Assembly (NCBI GenBank): GCA_020846635.1
Contig: JADLDO010000028.1
Span: 496,001-560,000 of the forward strand
From: Caldilineaceae bacterium
GTDB lineage: Bacteria > Chloroflexota > Anaerolineae > Caldilineales > Caldilineaceae
Reading direction: 5' to 3'
Length of the DNA: 64,000 bases
The translations under genes and the position numbers were made by a program. The notes under the pieces are model-generated. The model was not told the DNA's origin. It saw nothing but the letters and a program-made list of their open reading frames with translations, and did no database searches. Positions 53,323 through 62,446 of this stretch are shown here, one piece after another (position 1 is the first letter of the stretch; each line of letters begins with the position of its first letter).

Positions 53323-56300
53323 CTAAGGCGTGCCCACCCAGGGAATAAAGACAGCCGGACTCGCTGAACCTTGTGAGAAGCGTCCTGGAATGGTTGGCCC
53401 AGGTTTGCCATCTTTATCCACCATCTGCACCCGCCAATGGTATTCCCCCGTCTCCAACTTGCCGGTATGCGTATAGCGTGTATTTTCCGTTGTGACCCGA
53501 ACCGGACGGTCGAAGGCTTCATTGTTGGCAATTTCAAGCTTGTAAGAGGCCGCGCCATTCAGCGGCGTCCACGCAAACGAGACACTCATGCCATCGCTAT
53601 CGCTGCTTCCCTGGATGGGTGACAAGGCTTCCGGGCGTAGATATTCCTTATAGAAGCGGGCAGCAGGGCTATCCGGCCCTCTCTCCCCGTCGGCATCAAT
53701 GACCGCAACGCGCCAATACCAGGTGCCGTCGTTCAGACTTTGGCCTTTGAGTGGCGTATAAGATGTGGCCTCAGTTTCTATGGTCGTGGGAGAGCCAAAT
53801 TGAGGATCATCATCCCATTGCAGGCGATATTTGGGCGCGGCAATACGCAGCTCACCCGTGTTGGTGATGGCTGGCGTCCACACAAACGTAGGTTGGGTGT
53901 TGATGACCAGGTCGTTGACCGGGCCGACCAGCTTGGGCACCAAAGAGGTCTTGGTAAAGGACATGATTGGCGTCCATTGCCCCACCACCGTACTCGAACG
54001 GCGCATGGCAACGCGCCAGTAGTAGGTTCCGTCAGCTAGCGTGTCGGGCGCCGTGTAGCTATTGCCATCGATCTTTTTGTTGATGATCGGGCTGCTCATA
54101 TTGGCATCATTGTCGATCTGGATCGTATAGCCCGCCGCGCCTTCTACCCGCTCCCAGGTGAAGGAGGGGGTTGCCGGAGCCGCTTCGCCCAATGCCGGGT
54201 TGCCCAGCGTGACCGTGGGGTTGCCAACCTGATAGCTGGTCAACTTAAAGCGCATCGGCGGCGACCAGGGGCCGGCATCATACTCGCTTACCCTGTCATA
54301 TCTTTCGTGGCGATAGCGTACTCGCCAGTAGTAGCTTTCGTCGTCTTGATAGGCTATACCAGAGTGAAATGCTGTAGGGATGGGGCCATAGAACGCTCCT
54401 GTACCGCTTTCGTAGCTTTCCCAAGTTTCAACAATGGTGTCCCGTGTGAAATCAGCGTTGCGCGATACTTGAATTTCATAGCCGTCTATGGAGTTGTAGC
54501 CGGGCATACGCCAGCGCAACGACGGTAGCTCATGGAAGATCGTAGGGTTGCTCAAGGGCGTGTCAAATGGAAAGAGCGGCATAGGCATGTTGGAGACCAA
54601 CGCTGGTTTGTCCAACAGCGCGCCTTGCTGCGGTACGCTGTCCATAGGGCCAGCATTCGGATCGCTGCCTGTGCTATAGACTGTGACGGCTAACCCGCCA
54701 CTAAACTGGTCGGTGTTTTCAAGAATGATGGTTGCATAGGGGAATTCAACTTGCACAGCTTGGCTCAATGGATCATAACGATAGACGCCACCCAAACTTC
54801 CTAGCGAGAATGGCCCTTGCCAAACGGTTCCAGTCCATTCATAGAAATGCCCAGCGGTGAAGTTGTTACCCGTACGATCTAGGTATATGACATAGTCGGG
54901 GCGATAGAGTGGGTCGGTGGTAATCGGTTTGCCGCGCGGATCGGTTGTTCCTCCTATATTTTCCTTTTGATTGACATCAAGATAGATTGCATAGGTAACT
55001 GACTCTGCAAGTAAGTCGTCTGTCCCAAAGGCAATGACCCATTTGCGGTTTGCAGGTGAGATTGATCGATCTTGGATCACATGCAGCGCGCCCAGATTAT
55101 AGGGGGCTGGAGCGGTGAGAGTGCTGGTGGCGACTAGGCTAAGAGCCGGGTCGTACTTTAAGGGATCCCCTGTACTCAACAGCGTTCCACCTTCAGGTAC
55201 CACATAATCGTGTTTGCTGCCGGTCATGAGCTCATCCATCACAAAGAAGTGACGCAACGTACTCCAGTCGCCCAAGGCAGAGCCCGCTGCATCTTTGGCG
55301 CGCACTCGCCACCAATAGGCCCCCACGGGCATAGGCTCGTGCCGTCCTTGCCAGGGTACATAATAGGCAAAGAGGGCATCAGCACTATCGACAATAGTAT
55401 TAACAAACTCACGGCTGCTGCTAATTTGGATCTCGTAATGGTGGGCATTGGCAACAGGCAGCCAACCTAACACGGGGGCCGCTCCTGCCGCAATAAAGCC
55501 TGCTTGGGGGTGAAGGGCATCGGGCGTGGTGTCACTGTCCAACGGCAGTTGGGTAAGGCTGCGGTCGATGCGCGTTTCCCACACAGTTCCTTCGGCCATC
55601 GCGCTACCATCGCGTATTGGAGTGACGCGCCAGTAATAGGGGATGTTATCCGTCAAGTTATTGAAAGGGTGTGCTAGCGTGGGCGCGGCCGCTTGTCCAG
55701 CGGATTCGATGGTGAAGGCGATATTGCTATTGCTAAAGCCGAGATCACTGGCAACCTCAAGCCGGTAGTAGTCAGGATAGACAAAGGCCGATGGCCCGCT
55801 GCCGGAATTTACAGTAGGTAACCATTGATGCGTGGTATCCCACACAAAAACGGGGTGGGCAATGGTGCGGTCGGTGTGTACCGGCATGCCTGCCGCATCA
55901 GGCAGGTAATAGGATTCAGGATAGATCAGGTTGGGTGGCGGCGTGGTTACCAACCAAAACGACTGCTCGCTGCTCCAATTAGTGGTATTTCCCTGGGCAT
56001 CTATGGCGCGCACCCGCCAGTAATAATCGCCGCCGAGGACAAGTTTGTCCCAATCTCCCTGGGTATAACTTGTGGCATTATAGATGGTGATATCCTCAAC
56101 CACATCCTTGAAGCCTGTACCACTAGCAATTTGAATTTGATAACGTTCGGCTCCGGCAACGGGTGTCCAGCTAAAGTAAGGGTAGATGTGATAGATGCTG
56201 CGTACGGGCGGCGAAAGTTGCGTGGGCGGCTGTACCCAGTCGGCGTGGAAGTGGCGCGTCTCGCTAACAGGGCCGGTGGCCCCTTGTGGGTTCACCGCGC

Positions 56301-57291
56301 GCACGCGCCAAAAGTAATCCTTGTTGTTGGCAAGCGCTTTTTCCGGGGTATAGCTTGTATTGGCTGTGCGTATGGTTAGCACAGGTGCTGAAACGTCCTC
56401 CTGTGAGCTAACATCCAAGATATATTCTGACGCACCAGGAACGGCTTCCCAGGTAAAGCGAGGAACGAAGCGGCTAAAGATGTCATCCTCCGGCGTTAAG
56501 AGCGTAGGGACATGGTTCCAGGCAAAGGTAAAGGTGCGCGTGTCGCTGGACACACCGGGATGGTCGCCTGCGTCGATGGGCGTGACACGCCAATGGTATT
56601 GGCTGTTGGCGAATTGACGCGTGGGCGTGTGGTGTGGCTTGAGCGTGGTCTGCTGGTAGATCTGGGCATCGTTAAAGTCTGGTGAGACGCTGATCTCTAG
56701 CTTGTAGGTGGCCGCGCCCGGCACCGGCTCCCAGCTAAAATGTTCCGGGCTAAAACGGGTGATCGGCTGGAGGCCATCCGGATCATGGGCAGGAGCAATC
56801 AGCACCGGCTTGATCTGACCTTCGTTACTCCAATCCTTGCGAAAGGTCCAAGCAGTGGAGAAATTACCCCATTCTCTGCCAATCTGTGTACGCACACGCC
56901 AGTAAAAAGTGCCATCGCTGATAACGTCCATAGGCGTGAAGGAAGTGGCTACGGTATTTTGATTGACCAAGACCTCGCCAAAGCCCGCGGCCGCGCTGAT
57001 CTGGACGTTATACAGGGTGGCCCCTGGCACCGCTGCCCAGCGCAGGGTGGGAACACCCACGGGTGGGTCGGTAATGCTCGTGGTCAGCGCATTGTCCAGC
57101 GGCGACAGATGGCTTGGTGTGGCAATGGCAGCGTTGAAAAGTTCGCTCGCGGCATCTGTGGCCGTGGGATCGCTTTGCGCGCGGCCGGGCACAACGTTGA
57201 GCAGCATCAGCCCCATAAGCGCTAGCGCCGCCAGCCATAGGCGATGGGCACTAGCGCGCTTCATGTGATGTAAACGGCAAAATCGTTGCAT
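53323..57291 (-). CDS. Giant secreted protein with about ten Fn3-like repeats
   Basis: 1322 residues. A signal peptide (LWLAALALMGLMLLNVVPGR, cleaved after AQ) precedes about ten beta-sandwich repeats of 90-110 residues with the pattern F-x-W-x-PVPGAxxYxLEIS and YYWRVRAxDxxG. A divergent block of about 200 residues (near 700-890) interrupts them. The C-terminus is SPAVFIPWVGTP. It is probably an extracellular adhesin or scaffold. A start at 57264 (MKRASAHRLW) gives a more normal signal peptide. Three tandem 17-bp repeats lie about 90 bp upstream. It lies directly upstream of the FG-GAP gene (71-bp gap). Confidence 0.85.
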   Translation of the reverse strand: MQRFCRLHHMKRASAHRLWLAALALMGLMLLNVVPGRAQSDPTATDAASELFNAAIATPSHLSPLDNALTTSITDPPVGVPTLRWAAVPGATLYNVQISAAAGFGEVLVNQNTVATSFTPMDVISDGTFYWRVRTQIGREWGNFSTAWTFRKDWSNEGQIKPVLIAPAHDPDGLQPITRFSPEHFSWEPVPGAATYKLEISVSPDFNDAQIYQQTTLKPHHTPTRQFANSQYHWRVTPIDAGDHPGVSSDTRTFTFAWNHVPTLLTPEDDIFSRFVPRFTWEAVPGASEYILDVSSQEDVSAPVLTIRTANTSYTPEKALANNKDYFWRVRAVNPQGATGPVSETRHFHADWVQPPTQLSPPVRSIYHIYPYFSWTPVAGAERYQIQIASGTGFKDVVEDITIYNATSYTQGDWDKLVLGGDYYWRVRAIDAQGNTTNWSSEQSFWLVTTPPPNLIYPESYYLPDAAGMPVHTDRTIAHPVFVWDTTHQWLPTVNSGSGPSAFVYPDYYRLEVASDLGFSNSNIAFTIESAGQAAAPTLAHPFNNLTDNIPYYWRVTPIRDGSAMAEGTVWETRIDRSLTQLPLDSDTTPDALHPQAGFIAAGAAPVLGWLPVANAHHYEIQISSSREFVNTIVDSADALFAYYVPWQGRHEPMPVGAYWWRVRAKDAAGSALGDWSTLRHFFVMDELMTGSKHDYVVPEGGTLLSTGDPLKYDPALSLVATSTLTAPAPYNLGALHVIQDRSISPANRKWVIAFGTDDLLAESVTYAIYLDVNQKENIGGTTDPRGKPITTDPLYRPDYVIYLDRTGNNFTAGHFYEWTGTVWQGPFSLGSLGGVYRYDPLSQAVQVEFPYATIILENTDQFSGGLAVTVYSTGSDPNAGPMDSVPQQGALLDKPALVSNMPMPLFPFDTPLSNPTIFHELPSLRWRMPGYNSIDGYEIQVSRNADFTRDTIVETWESYESGTGAFYGPIPTAFHSGIAYQDDESYYWRVRYRHERYDRVSEYDAGPWSPPMRFKLTSYQVGNPTVTLGNPALGEAAPATPSFTWERVEGAAGYTIQIDNDANMSSPIINKKIDGNSYTAPDTLADGTYYWRVAMRRSSTVVGQWTPIMSFTKTSLVPKLVGPVNDLVINTQPTFVWTPAITNTGELRIAAPKYRLQWDDDPQFGSPTTIETEATSYTPLKGQSLNDGTWYWRVAVIDADGERGPDSPAARFYKEYLRPEALSPIQGSSDSDGMSVSFAWTPLNGAASYKLEIANNEAFDRPVRVTTENTRYTHTGKLETGEYHWRVQMVDKDGKPGPTIPGRFSQGSASPAVFIPWVGTP

Positions 57292-57381
57292 AGCTTAAAA
57301 CCAAGACCTTTTGTTATAGGGGATGATATGGGTTGGTGGCTGGGCAGCGACTTGCACCCCACCGCTTCTCCAATGCAAATT

Positions 57382-57432
57382 CGTCTTTCCTGTCAATAAG
57401 CTTTCATTGTCAGTAAGTTTTCATTGTCAATA
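57382..57432 (-). repeat. Three tandem 17-bp repeats upstream of the Fn3-like gene
   Basis: Minus-strand copies read TATTGACAATGAAAACT, TACTGACAATGAAAGCT and TATTGACAGGAAAGACG, an exact 17-bp period. Each copy carries TTGACA or CTGACA. Possible repeated operator. Confidence 0.75.
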
Positions 57433-57554
57433 AAGCCCACCATAGCATTTATTGTTATCGCGCGTGACTGTATAAAGATGTATAGGTGTACGGCAAAAGT
57501 AGGAACGCGCGGCGTATCTGGGTGCTTTGGGTAGCAGAAGAGACCCCACCGCGC

Positions 57555-57705
57555 CCAGAAACCCCTCCCACCCTCCCCAAACAGGGAGGGAGCCGGATCG
57601 CCGCGGCCCAATGATCGCGTCGCAACCACTTGGGCAGACCTGGACGCCGCCTACGAGATCACAGTTCCCTCCCCAATCTGGAGAGGGTTAGGGAGGGGTT
57701 TCTGG
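57555..57705. repeat. Inverted-repeat element with CCCTCCC-type arms
   Basis: CCAGAAACCCCTCCC (57555-57569) and GGGAGGGGTTTCTGG (57691-57705) are perfect 15-bp terminal inverted repeats. Internal CCCTCCCC and GGGAGGG blocks give further hairpins near each end. No ORF of note. It resembles a non-coding repeat rather than a gene. Confidence 0.65.
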
Positions 57706-57969
57706 CTTCTTGCCCTGTGGAAGTGCAGTCTTATGCCCAGAGCCACGGCGCAAACCTGGATGAATATCAGCGGATAGGTACTAGGCGGAATGCCATACAA
57801 CATTTGTGGTATCGGTCTTCCTCAAGTTGCTGACTGAATGTTGTAGCGCATAACACAACGAAAGATCCATGTGTGCGCCCCGACTTCATGTCATAATTTC
57901 GACAGGTCAGCAAGTCGAAGCAAACATCACAGACCGCTGACCCCTAGAGTATGAAGTGGGGAAAGAAAT

Positions 57970-58374
57970 GTGAGGCGGACGGTGGCGAAAGATCGACAGT
58001 CACGCCTGGTGCAGAGTGAGGCAGGGCAAGCGATAGTCGAGTTTGCGCTCACCATCACAATAACGCTGCTGTTAATCTTCGGGCTGATTGAATTTAGCCG
58101 GGCAATTTACACCGCCAGCGTTATCCAGTGGGCCGCTCAACAGGGTGCTCGGGCCGGAATTGTGGAAAGCAGTGAAGCGGATATTGCGGTGGCTGTTCAC
58201 GGGCGGATGGCTGGCTTGGACACCAGCCTGGCACTTATCACGGTCAGCTACCCAAGTGCAGCGATCGTGCAGGTGGATGTAGCGTACCGATACGATTTGA
58301 TCGTCCCAATCATATCGCAGATTACGGGCGACAGCATCCAAATGCGCGCAAGTGCTAGCATGATTAAGTATTGA
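57970..58374 (+). CDS. TadE-like pilus assembly protein
   Basis: 134 residues. The basic N-terminus leads to EAGQAIVEFALTITITLLLI (pseudopilin-like G-x4-E motif and span), then FGLIEFSRAIYTASVIQWAA, the TadE signature. The remainder is a small extracellular domain. It is a minor pseudopilin of the Tad/Flp machine. GTG start with GGGGAAAG upstream. It opens the pilus gene cluster. Confidence 0.9.
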   Translation: MRRTVAKDRQSRLVQSEAGQAIVEFALTITITLLLIFGLIEFSRAIYTASVIQWAAQQGARAGIVESSEADIAVAVHGRMAGLDTSLALITVSYPSAAIVQVDVAYRYDLIVPIISQITGDSIQMRASASMIKY

Positions 58375-58477
58375 TGTCGATGTTTAGGTCGGGTTGTGTA
58401 GTAGATGGTGTATGTGCGGTGTGATTTCTGTGTGAATTCGTTCTGTTACTTACTCAGAAGAGAGAGAGAAGAAAATT

Positions 58478-58660
58478 ATGTTGACCTATGCAATGTTGGT
58501 GGTGGAGAACTTCCTGGCGACTCTCAAGCGAGAAGAGGGTCAGGGTATGGCGGAGTATGGTTTGATTCTGGCGTTGATTGCTGTAGTTGTGATTGTCGCC
58601 CTGAATATTCTTGGCCCAGCAATTGCTGCTCTAATGACCGAGGTCTCCGGTAGCCTGTAA
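58478..58660 (+). CDS. flp: Flp-family major pilin
   Basis: 60 residues, the right size for Flp pilins. It contains EEGQGMAEYGLILALIAVVV: prepilin-peptidase cleavage would fall after GQG, leaving a mature protein beginning MAEYGLILAL. The Glu-Tyr pair at mature 3-4 is diagnostic. It polymerises into the Tad pilus. A terminator follows directly, as expected for a highly expressed pilin gene. No prepilin peptidase lies in the window. Confidence 0.94.
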   Translation: MLTYAMLVVENFLATLKREEGQGMAEYGLILALIAVVVIVALNILGPAIAALMTEVSGSL

Positions 58661-58705
58661 CGGCTTCATTTCGACTCTGTTCATCCTCAAGATTAAGCGC
58701 TAACT

Positions 58706-58743
58706 TGCTGGGTCATGCCATTGTGGTATGGCCCAGCAGTGTT
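58706..58743 (+). terminator. Terminator after the flp pilin gene
   Basis: TGCTGGGTCATGCC and GGTATGGCCCAGCA (14 bp with G-T pairs), 4-nt loop, followed by GTGTTTG. Likely partial termination. Confidence 0.75.
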
Positions 58744-58801
58744 TGTTCATATCGCCTATAGATGAATCTGAATTCGGGTTTCGTATGTTGAGGAGTCGAA
58801 A

Positions 58802-59227
58802 GTGACTATACCCATGCAAGGGGGAAGGGTTCGCAAGTTTAGGGAGCGAAAAGATCGAGAACTAGGACAGAGCCTGGTTGAGTTTGCCCTGACTTTGCCC
58901 ATGCTGCTTTTACTTCTCCTCTGCACGATTGATATCGGGATGGGCTTCAAGACCTACATCTCATTGACCAATGCCGCGCGCGAAGGGGCACGTTGGGTAA
59001 GTATCTATCCCGCTGACCGCGTTGGTGCTTTGGTGCGTATCGCCAATGAAGCAGGGGGCATAGAGCTCAATGAAGAACCGACCTTTTCGCCGGATGGCCC
59101 CTATTCAGCAGGGGAGCGGGTTACAGTCACAGTCCAATACAACTATCAACTGCTCTTCGGCATCTTGGATCTACCCTACATCCCGTTTGAGGCCAGTACA
59201 ACAATGGTCGTGCTATATGGCGAATAG
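58802..59227 (+). CDS. Second TadE-like pilus assembly protein
   Basis: 141 residues. LGQSLVEFALTLPMLLLLLL, then DIGMGFKTYISLTNAAREGA, match the TadE-like domain (G-x3-E, long span, AAREGAR). The C-terminal part is a small beta domain. GTG 58802 has GAGGAG 7 bp upstream. It probably works as a heteromeric minor pilin with the first TadE and the TadG-like protein. Confidence 0.9.
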   Translation: MTIPMQGGRVRKFRERKDRELGQSLVEFALTLPMLLLLLLCTIDIGMGFKTYISLTNAAREGARWVSIYPADRVGALVRIANEAGGIELNEEPTFSPDGPYSAGERVTVTVQYNYQLLFGILDLPYIPFEASTTMVVLYGE

Positions 59228-59301
59228 CATCTAGTTACACGTAAGGTGTCGCCCTTTTTTATGGGTTTCGAACTTATACATGATTAGCGAGAGCATAGAA
59301 G

Positions 59302-62193
59302 GTGCGAATAGATTTCGTACGGAAATGGCGGCTGGTGATGGGTATGCGACAGAGTACATGGCTATACCAACAACTGCGTACTGGTTGGCAGGAATTATGG
59401 CGGCGTGAAGACGGGGCCAATTTGATCTTTGTGGCGTTCGCTATGACGGTCTTACTGGGATTTGCTGGCTTAGCGATTGATGGCAGCAACATTTATTACC
59501 AGAACCAACGTATACAGATTTCAGCCGATGCCGCAGCGTTGGGTGGCGCACGCAAGTTGGCCGCCGCTGCTGAGCATGGGGCAGTCGATACTGAAATTCA
59601 CGAACTTGCCTTTGCCAACCACGCTGACAGCGTGACTTGGGACTATATCAACGGCAACCGCGGTGTGCATGTTGTTGCCTCGCGTACCTTTCCTGCCTAC
59701 TTTGCCCGCATCTATGGTCATAGCAATTTCACTGTGCATGCCGAGGCTGAAGCGCAATATGAATTCGTGACCGGGGCTGGTGGACTCTTCCCCTTCACAA
59801 TAGACTGTTGCTTTGGCGAGGGAACCTCTTCCTTAGGAGGAAACGGCGGCGGGGGAGGCGGTGGCGCTGCGCCCACACCAACCCCCAGCAATGATACATC
59901 CCCCACTAGCGGCACTGTGGAAGTTGCCGATAGTCAAGAATCCACCTATGGCTTTACCTATGTAGGACAGACCGGCAACACCTGGACGTATGAGGTAAGC
60001 GAGGTAGATGGGAGCGATCTGAGCTATTGGCTCCTGAATATTAGCTCCTGTCTTGATAACATTGTCAGTTCAACGCCCAGTGGGGCCACAATGGGGGTGG
60101 ATGGCGGCACAGGAGTGGCAGGCATCAAGTGGAATGTGAATAGCGCTTTTACAAGCGGCACCTTCTCATTCACGCTCGACGACAATTACCCATCGGGGCA
60201 GGTCGATGCACTGGCTAAAGCGGATACAGCGTTTGGGACAGTCAAGATTCGTGGTCCCATCTGTGACGGCACCAATATTGGTGACGGCAGCGGTGGCGGC
60301 TCCGGGGTGACAAGCCTCTGTATCCCTACACTCGACTTCGAGACAGATGCCGCGGGTGCCGCGCTGGTCGCAGGGCAAGTTATCGACACCGAGTGGGCGG
60401 CGTGGGGTGTGCGCGTGACAACCAACAGCGCAGCCAACCATCCCGCCATGATCTTTAACACTGCCAATCCAACAGGCGGGGATACCGACTTGGGTGCGCC
60501 CAACCAGGCGTTCGGTGGGCCAGGCATCGGCGCGGGTGGTGGTGCCTCCATGCCGGGGAGCAACAGCGCGCCTTTAGGTAAGGTGTTGATTGTGGCGGAA
60601 AGCGCCAACTCCGCCAACCCGGACGACAGCGCCAATGGTGGCACGCTTGTCTTTACCTTTGATTATTCAGTGCGGATCGACGATGTACAAATCCTTGACA
60701 TTGATAACGCCGCTGCGGCGGGTACAATCAAGGCCTACCGTGATACCAGCGGCACTACGCTGGTTGCCACAGGCAAGATGTTAGGGTTAGGCGACAACAG
60801 TATCCAGACGGTTGGGGTCAATGGGCTAGGTGTGCGGCGTCTCGAAATCAACTTTCCGCAAAGCGGCGCAGTGGCTTCTATTGTCTCCTGCCGCAATGGC
60901 GCACAAGATTCCTATACGCTGGGCAATTTGCTCTGGTCGGATACGAACAGCAACCATCTACAGGATAGCGGTGAACCAGGCATTGCAGGCGTGGCATTGG
61001 AACTGTATGTCAGCGGGCAGAACTATGTGATTGCCAATGCCACCACCAATGCAGGGGGCGAGTATCTCTTCAGCAACCTGCCTGCCGGCAACTATGAGGT
61101 TAAAATTGCCGCTTCTAACTTTGACACGGGCAAACCGTTGGCCGGAGCAACCTATGCCACTGCCAACAGCGGCAGCGACGACAGCCGTGACAGTGACTTC
61201 AATGCGTCTACAGGCAGAGCGCCCGCCGTCATTACCAATGGCAATGTCAACACAGTCGACGGCGGCTTTCGCGTGCCCGCGAACACAGCGTCGGATCCGG
61301 GTTCACAGTCGGTGCTCATCAAAGTCAATGACAATCAGAATTCCTCCTATATGGTCTCGCTGGAAAGTGTTGTGGGCAATACGTGGACCTATCGCGTGAA
61401 AGAGGAATCGGGGCGCGATCTGAAAAGTTGGAGCTTGGGCATTGTCAATTGTCTCGACAAGGTGGTGAGTTCCAGCCCGACCCCAAGCAGCGGCAGCGCG
61501 GGCATTCTGTGGGATGTGCATCCGTCCTTTAGCAATTCCACCTTCTCTTTTACATTGAATGGCGCTTATGAGGCAAGACGTGTGCAGGCGATCGTCAGTT
61601 CCGCCAATGCAAGCGCGCAATTGCCCATTACTGGGCCTGATTGCAGCGCCTCCGCGACCACGCCACCCTCTTTCACGCCGACGCCATCTCCCACACCAGA
61701 CGGTTCGGGCCAGGCCGGTTCGGGCGAGGAATGCGACTGCTCGGATGGAGCAGGATTTGTGTATGGCGAGGAATATATCTTGCATGAGCCTGTTCAAAAC
61801 GCCCCTGGCAACTTCGGCTGGCTGCGCTGGCAAGGTGATAATCCGAACGCGCCCGACCTGGAGTACAACATTCGGCATCCTGAAGAAAGCCCTGTGCTGC
61901 ACATTGGTGACTGGGTGCAGGGAACAACAGGCCAAACGAATTCTTCCGGCGTGGGCGCGGCACTCGACTATTGGCGCGGCAAACAAGTCACCATCCCGAT
62001 TTATGATCGGGTGACCGGAACGGGTTCTAATGCCCAATATCGCATCTGCACATTTGCCGTGTTTATATTGAACGATTGGGACAGACAGAGCAAGACTATG
62101 ACGGGGACATTTGTACGTACCCTTGTGCATAGTGTGGAGACTGGAGAGGGCGTCCCAGACCTGGGAGCACGTGACGTTCGCATTATCCAGTAG
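59302..62193 (+). CDS. TadG-like pilus protein with large adhesin-type insertion
   Basis: 963 residues. Residues 36-85 carry the TadG N-terminus (GANLIFVAFAMTVLLGFAGL, then QISADAAALGGARKLA). Residues 810-963 (EYILHEPVQNAPGNFGWLRW onwards) look like the rest of the same domain, as in ordinary TadG-like proteins of this phylum. Between them, about 640 residues are inserted. They comprise a Gly-rich linker and a Cys-containing module A (209-322). A beta domain (335-535), an SdrD_B-type domain (537-660, LLWSDTNSNHLQDSGEPGIA) and module B (675-782) follow; B is homologous to A (NTWTY, SCLD/NCLD, FSFTL). It is a likely pilus-tip or surface adhesin. GTG start; ATGs at 59338 and 59344 are alternatives. 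Confidence 0.85.
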   Translation: MRIDFVRKWRLVMGMRQSTWLYQQLRTGWQELWRREDGANLIFVAFAMTVLLGFAGLAIDGSNIYYQNQRIQISADAAALGGARKLAAAAEHGAVDTEIHELAFANHADSVTWDYINGNRGVHVVASRTFPAYFARIYGHSNFTVHAEAEAQYEFVTGAGGLFPFTIDCCFGEGTSSLGGNGGGGGGGAAPTPTPSNDTSPTSGTVEVADSQESTYGFTYVGQTGNTWTYEVSEVDGSDLSYWLLNISSCLDNIVSSTPSGATMGVDGGTGVAGIKWNVNSAFTSGTFSFTLDDNYPSGQVDALAKADTAFGTVKIRGPICDGTNIGDGSGGGSGVTSLCIPTLDFETDAAGAALVAGQVIDTEWAAWGVRVTTNSAANHPAMIFNTANPTGGDTDLGAPNQAFGGPGIGAGGGASMPGSNSAPLGKVLIVAESANSANPDDSANGGTLVFTFDYSVRIDDVQILDIDNAAAAGTIKAYRDTSGTTLVATGKMLGLGDNSIQTVGVNGLGVRRLEINFPQSGAVASIVSCRNGAQDSYTLGNLLWSDTNSNHLQDSGEPGIAGVALELYVSGQNYVIANATTNAGGEYLFSNLPAGNYEVKIAASNFDTGKPLAGATYATANSGSDDSRDSDFNASTGRAPAVITNGNVNTVDGGFRVPANTASDPGSQSVLIKVNDNQNSSYMVSLESVVGNTWTYRVKEESGRDLKSWSLGIVNCLDKVVSSSPTPSSGSAGILWDVHPSFSNSTFSFTLNGAYEARRVQAIVSSANASAQLPITGPDCSASATTPPSFTPTPSPTPDGSGQAGSGEECDCSDGAGFVYGEEYILHEPVQNAPGNFGWLRWQGDNPNAPDLEYNIRHPEESPVLHIGDWVQGTTGQTNSSGVGAALDYWRGKQVTIPIYDRVTGTGSNAQYRICTFAVFILNDWDRQSKTMTGTFVRTLVHSVETGEGVPDLGARDVRIIQ

Positions 62194-62234
62194 GGATAGT
62201 GCATGTGAGCTAGGGTTGTCTATTCACGAACGCC

Positions 62235-62268
62235 AAACCTTCCAGCATGCCTTGCTGGAAGGTTTGTG
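62235..62268 (+). terminator. Terminator after the TadG-like gene
   Basis: AAACCTTCCAGCA-TGCCT-TGCTGGAAGGTTT: perfect 13-bp stem, then GTG; the weak U-tract overlaps the arm. Confidence 0.75.
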
Positions 62269-62446
62269 CTACCTATCCCCTATTCTATCCACCAAATGAT
62301 GTTGCGTCATTTGCTGTAGGGGGAGACCTACCAAGCGCGCGTGCCTTTGTGGAGAGGACGAACCAATTGTCCGATGTTTGGTTGTAGAGAGGGTGCTATG
62401 CTGGACCAGAGAAAGATTCAGCGGGAAAGAATAGGCAGGTGAAACG

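Larger units (their letters stand above)
57292..57969. other. 680-bp divergent intergenic region before the Tad pilus operon
   Basis: It holds the triple 17-bp repeat (57382-57432), the inverted-repeat element (57555-57705) and a further pair TACAACATT / AATGTTGTA (57796-57804 / 57837-57845) about 125 bp before the first pilus gene. No credible gene. Confidence 0.6.
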
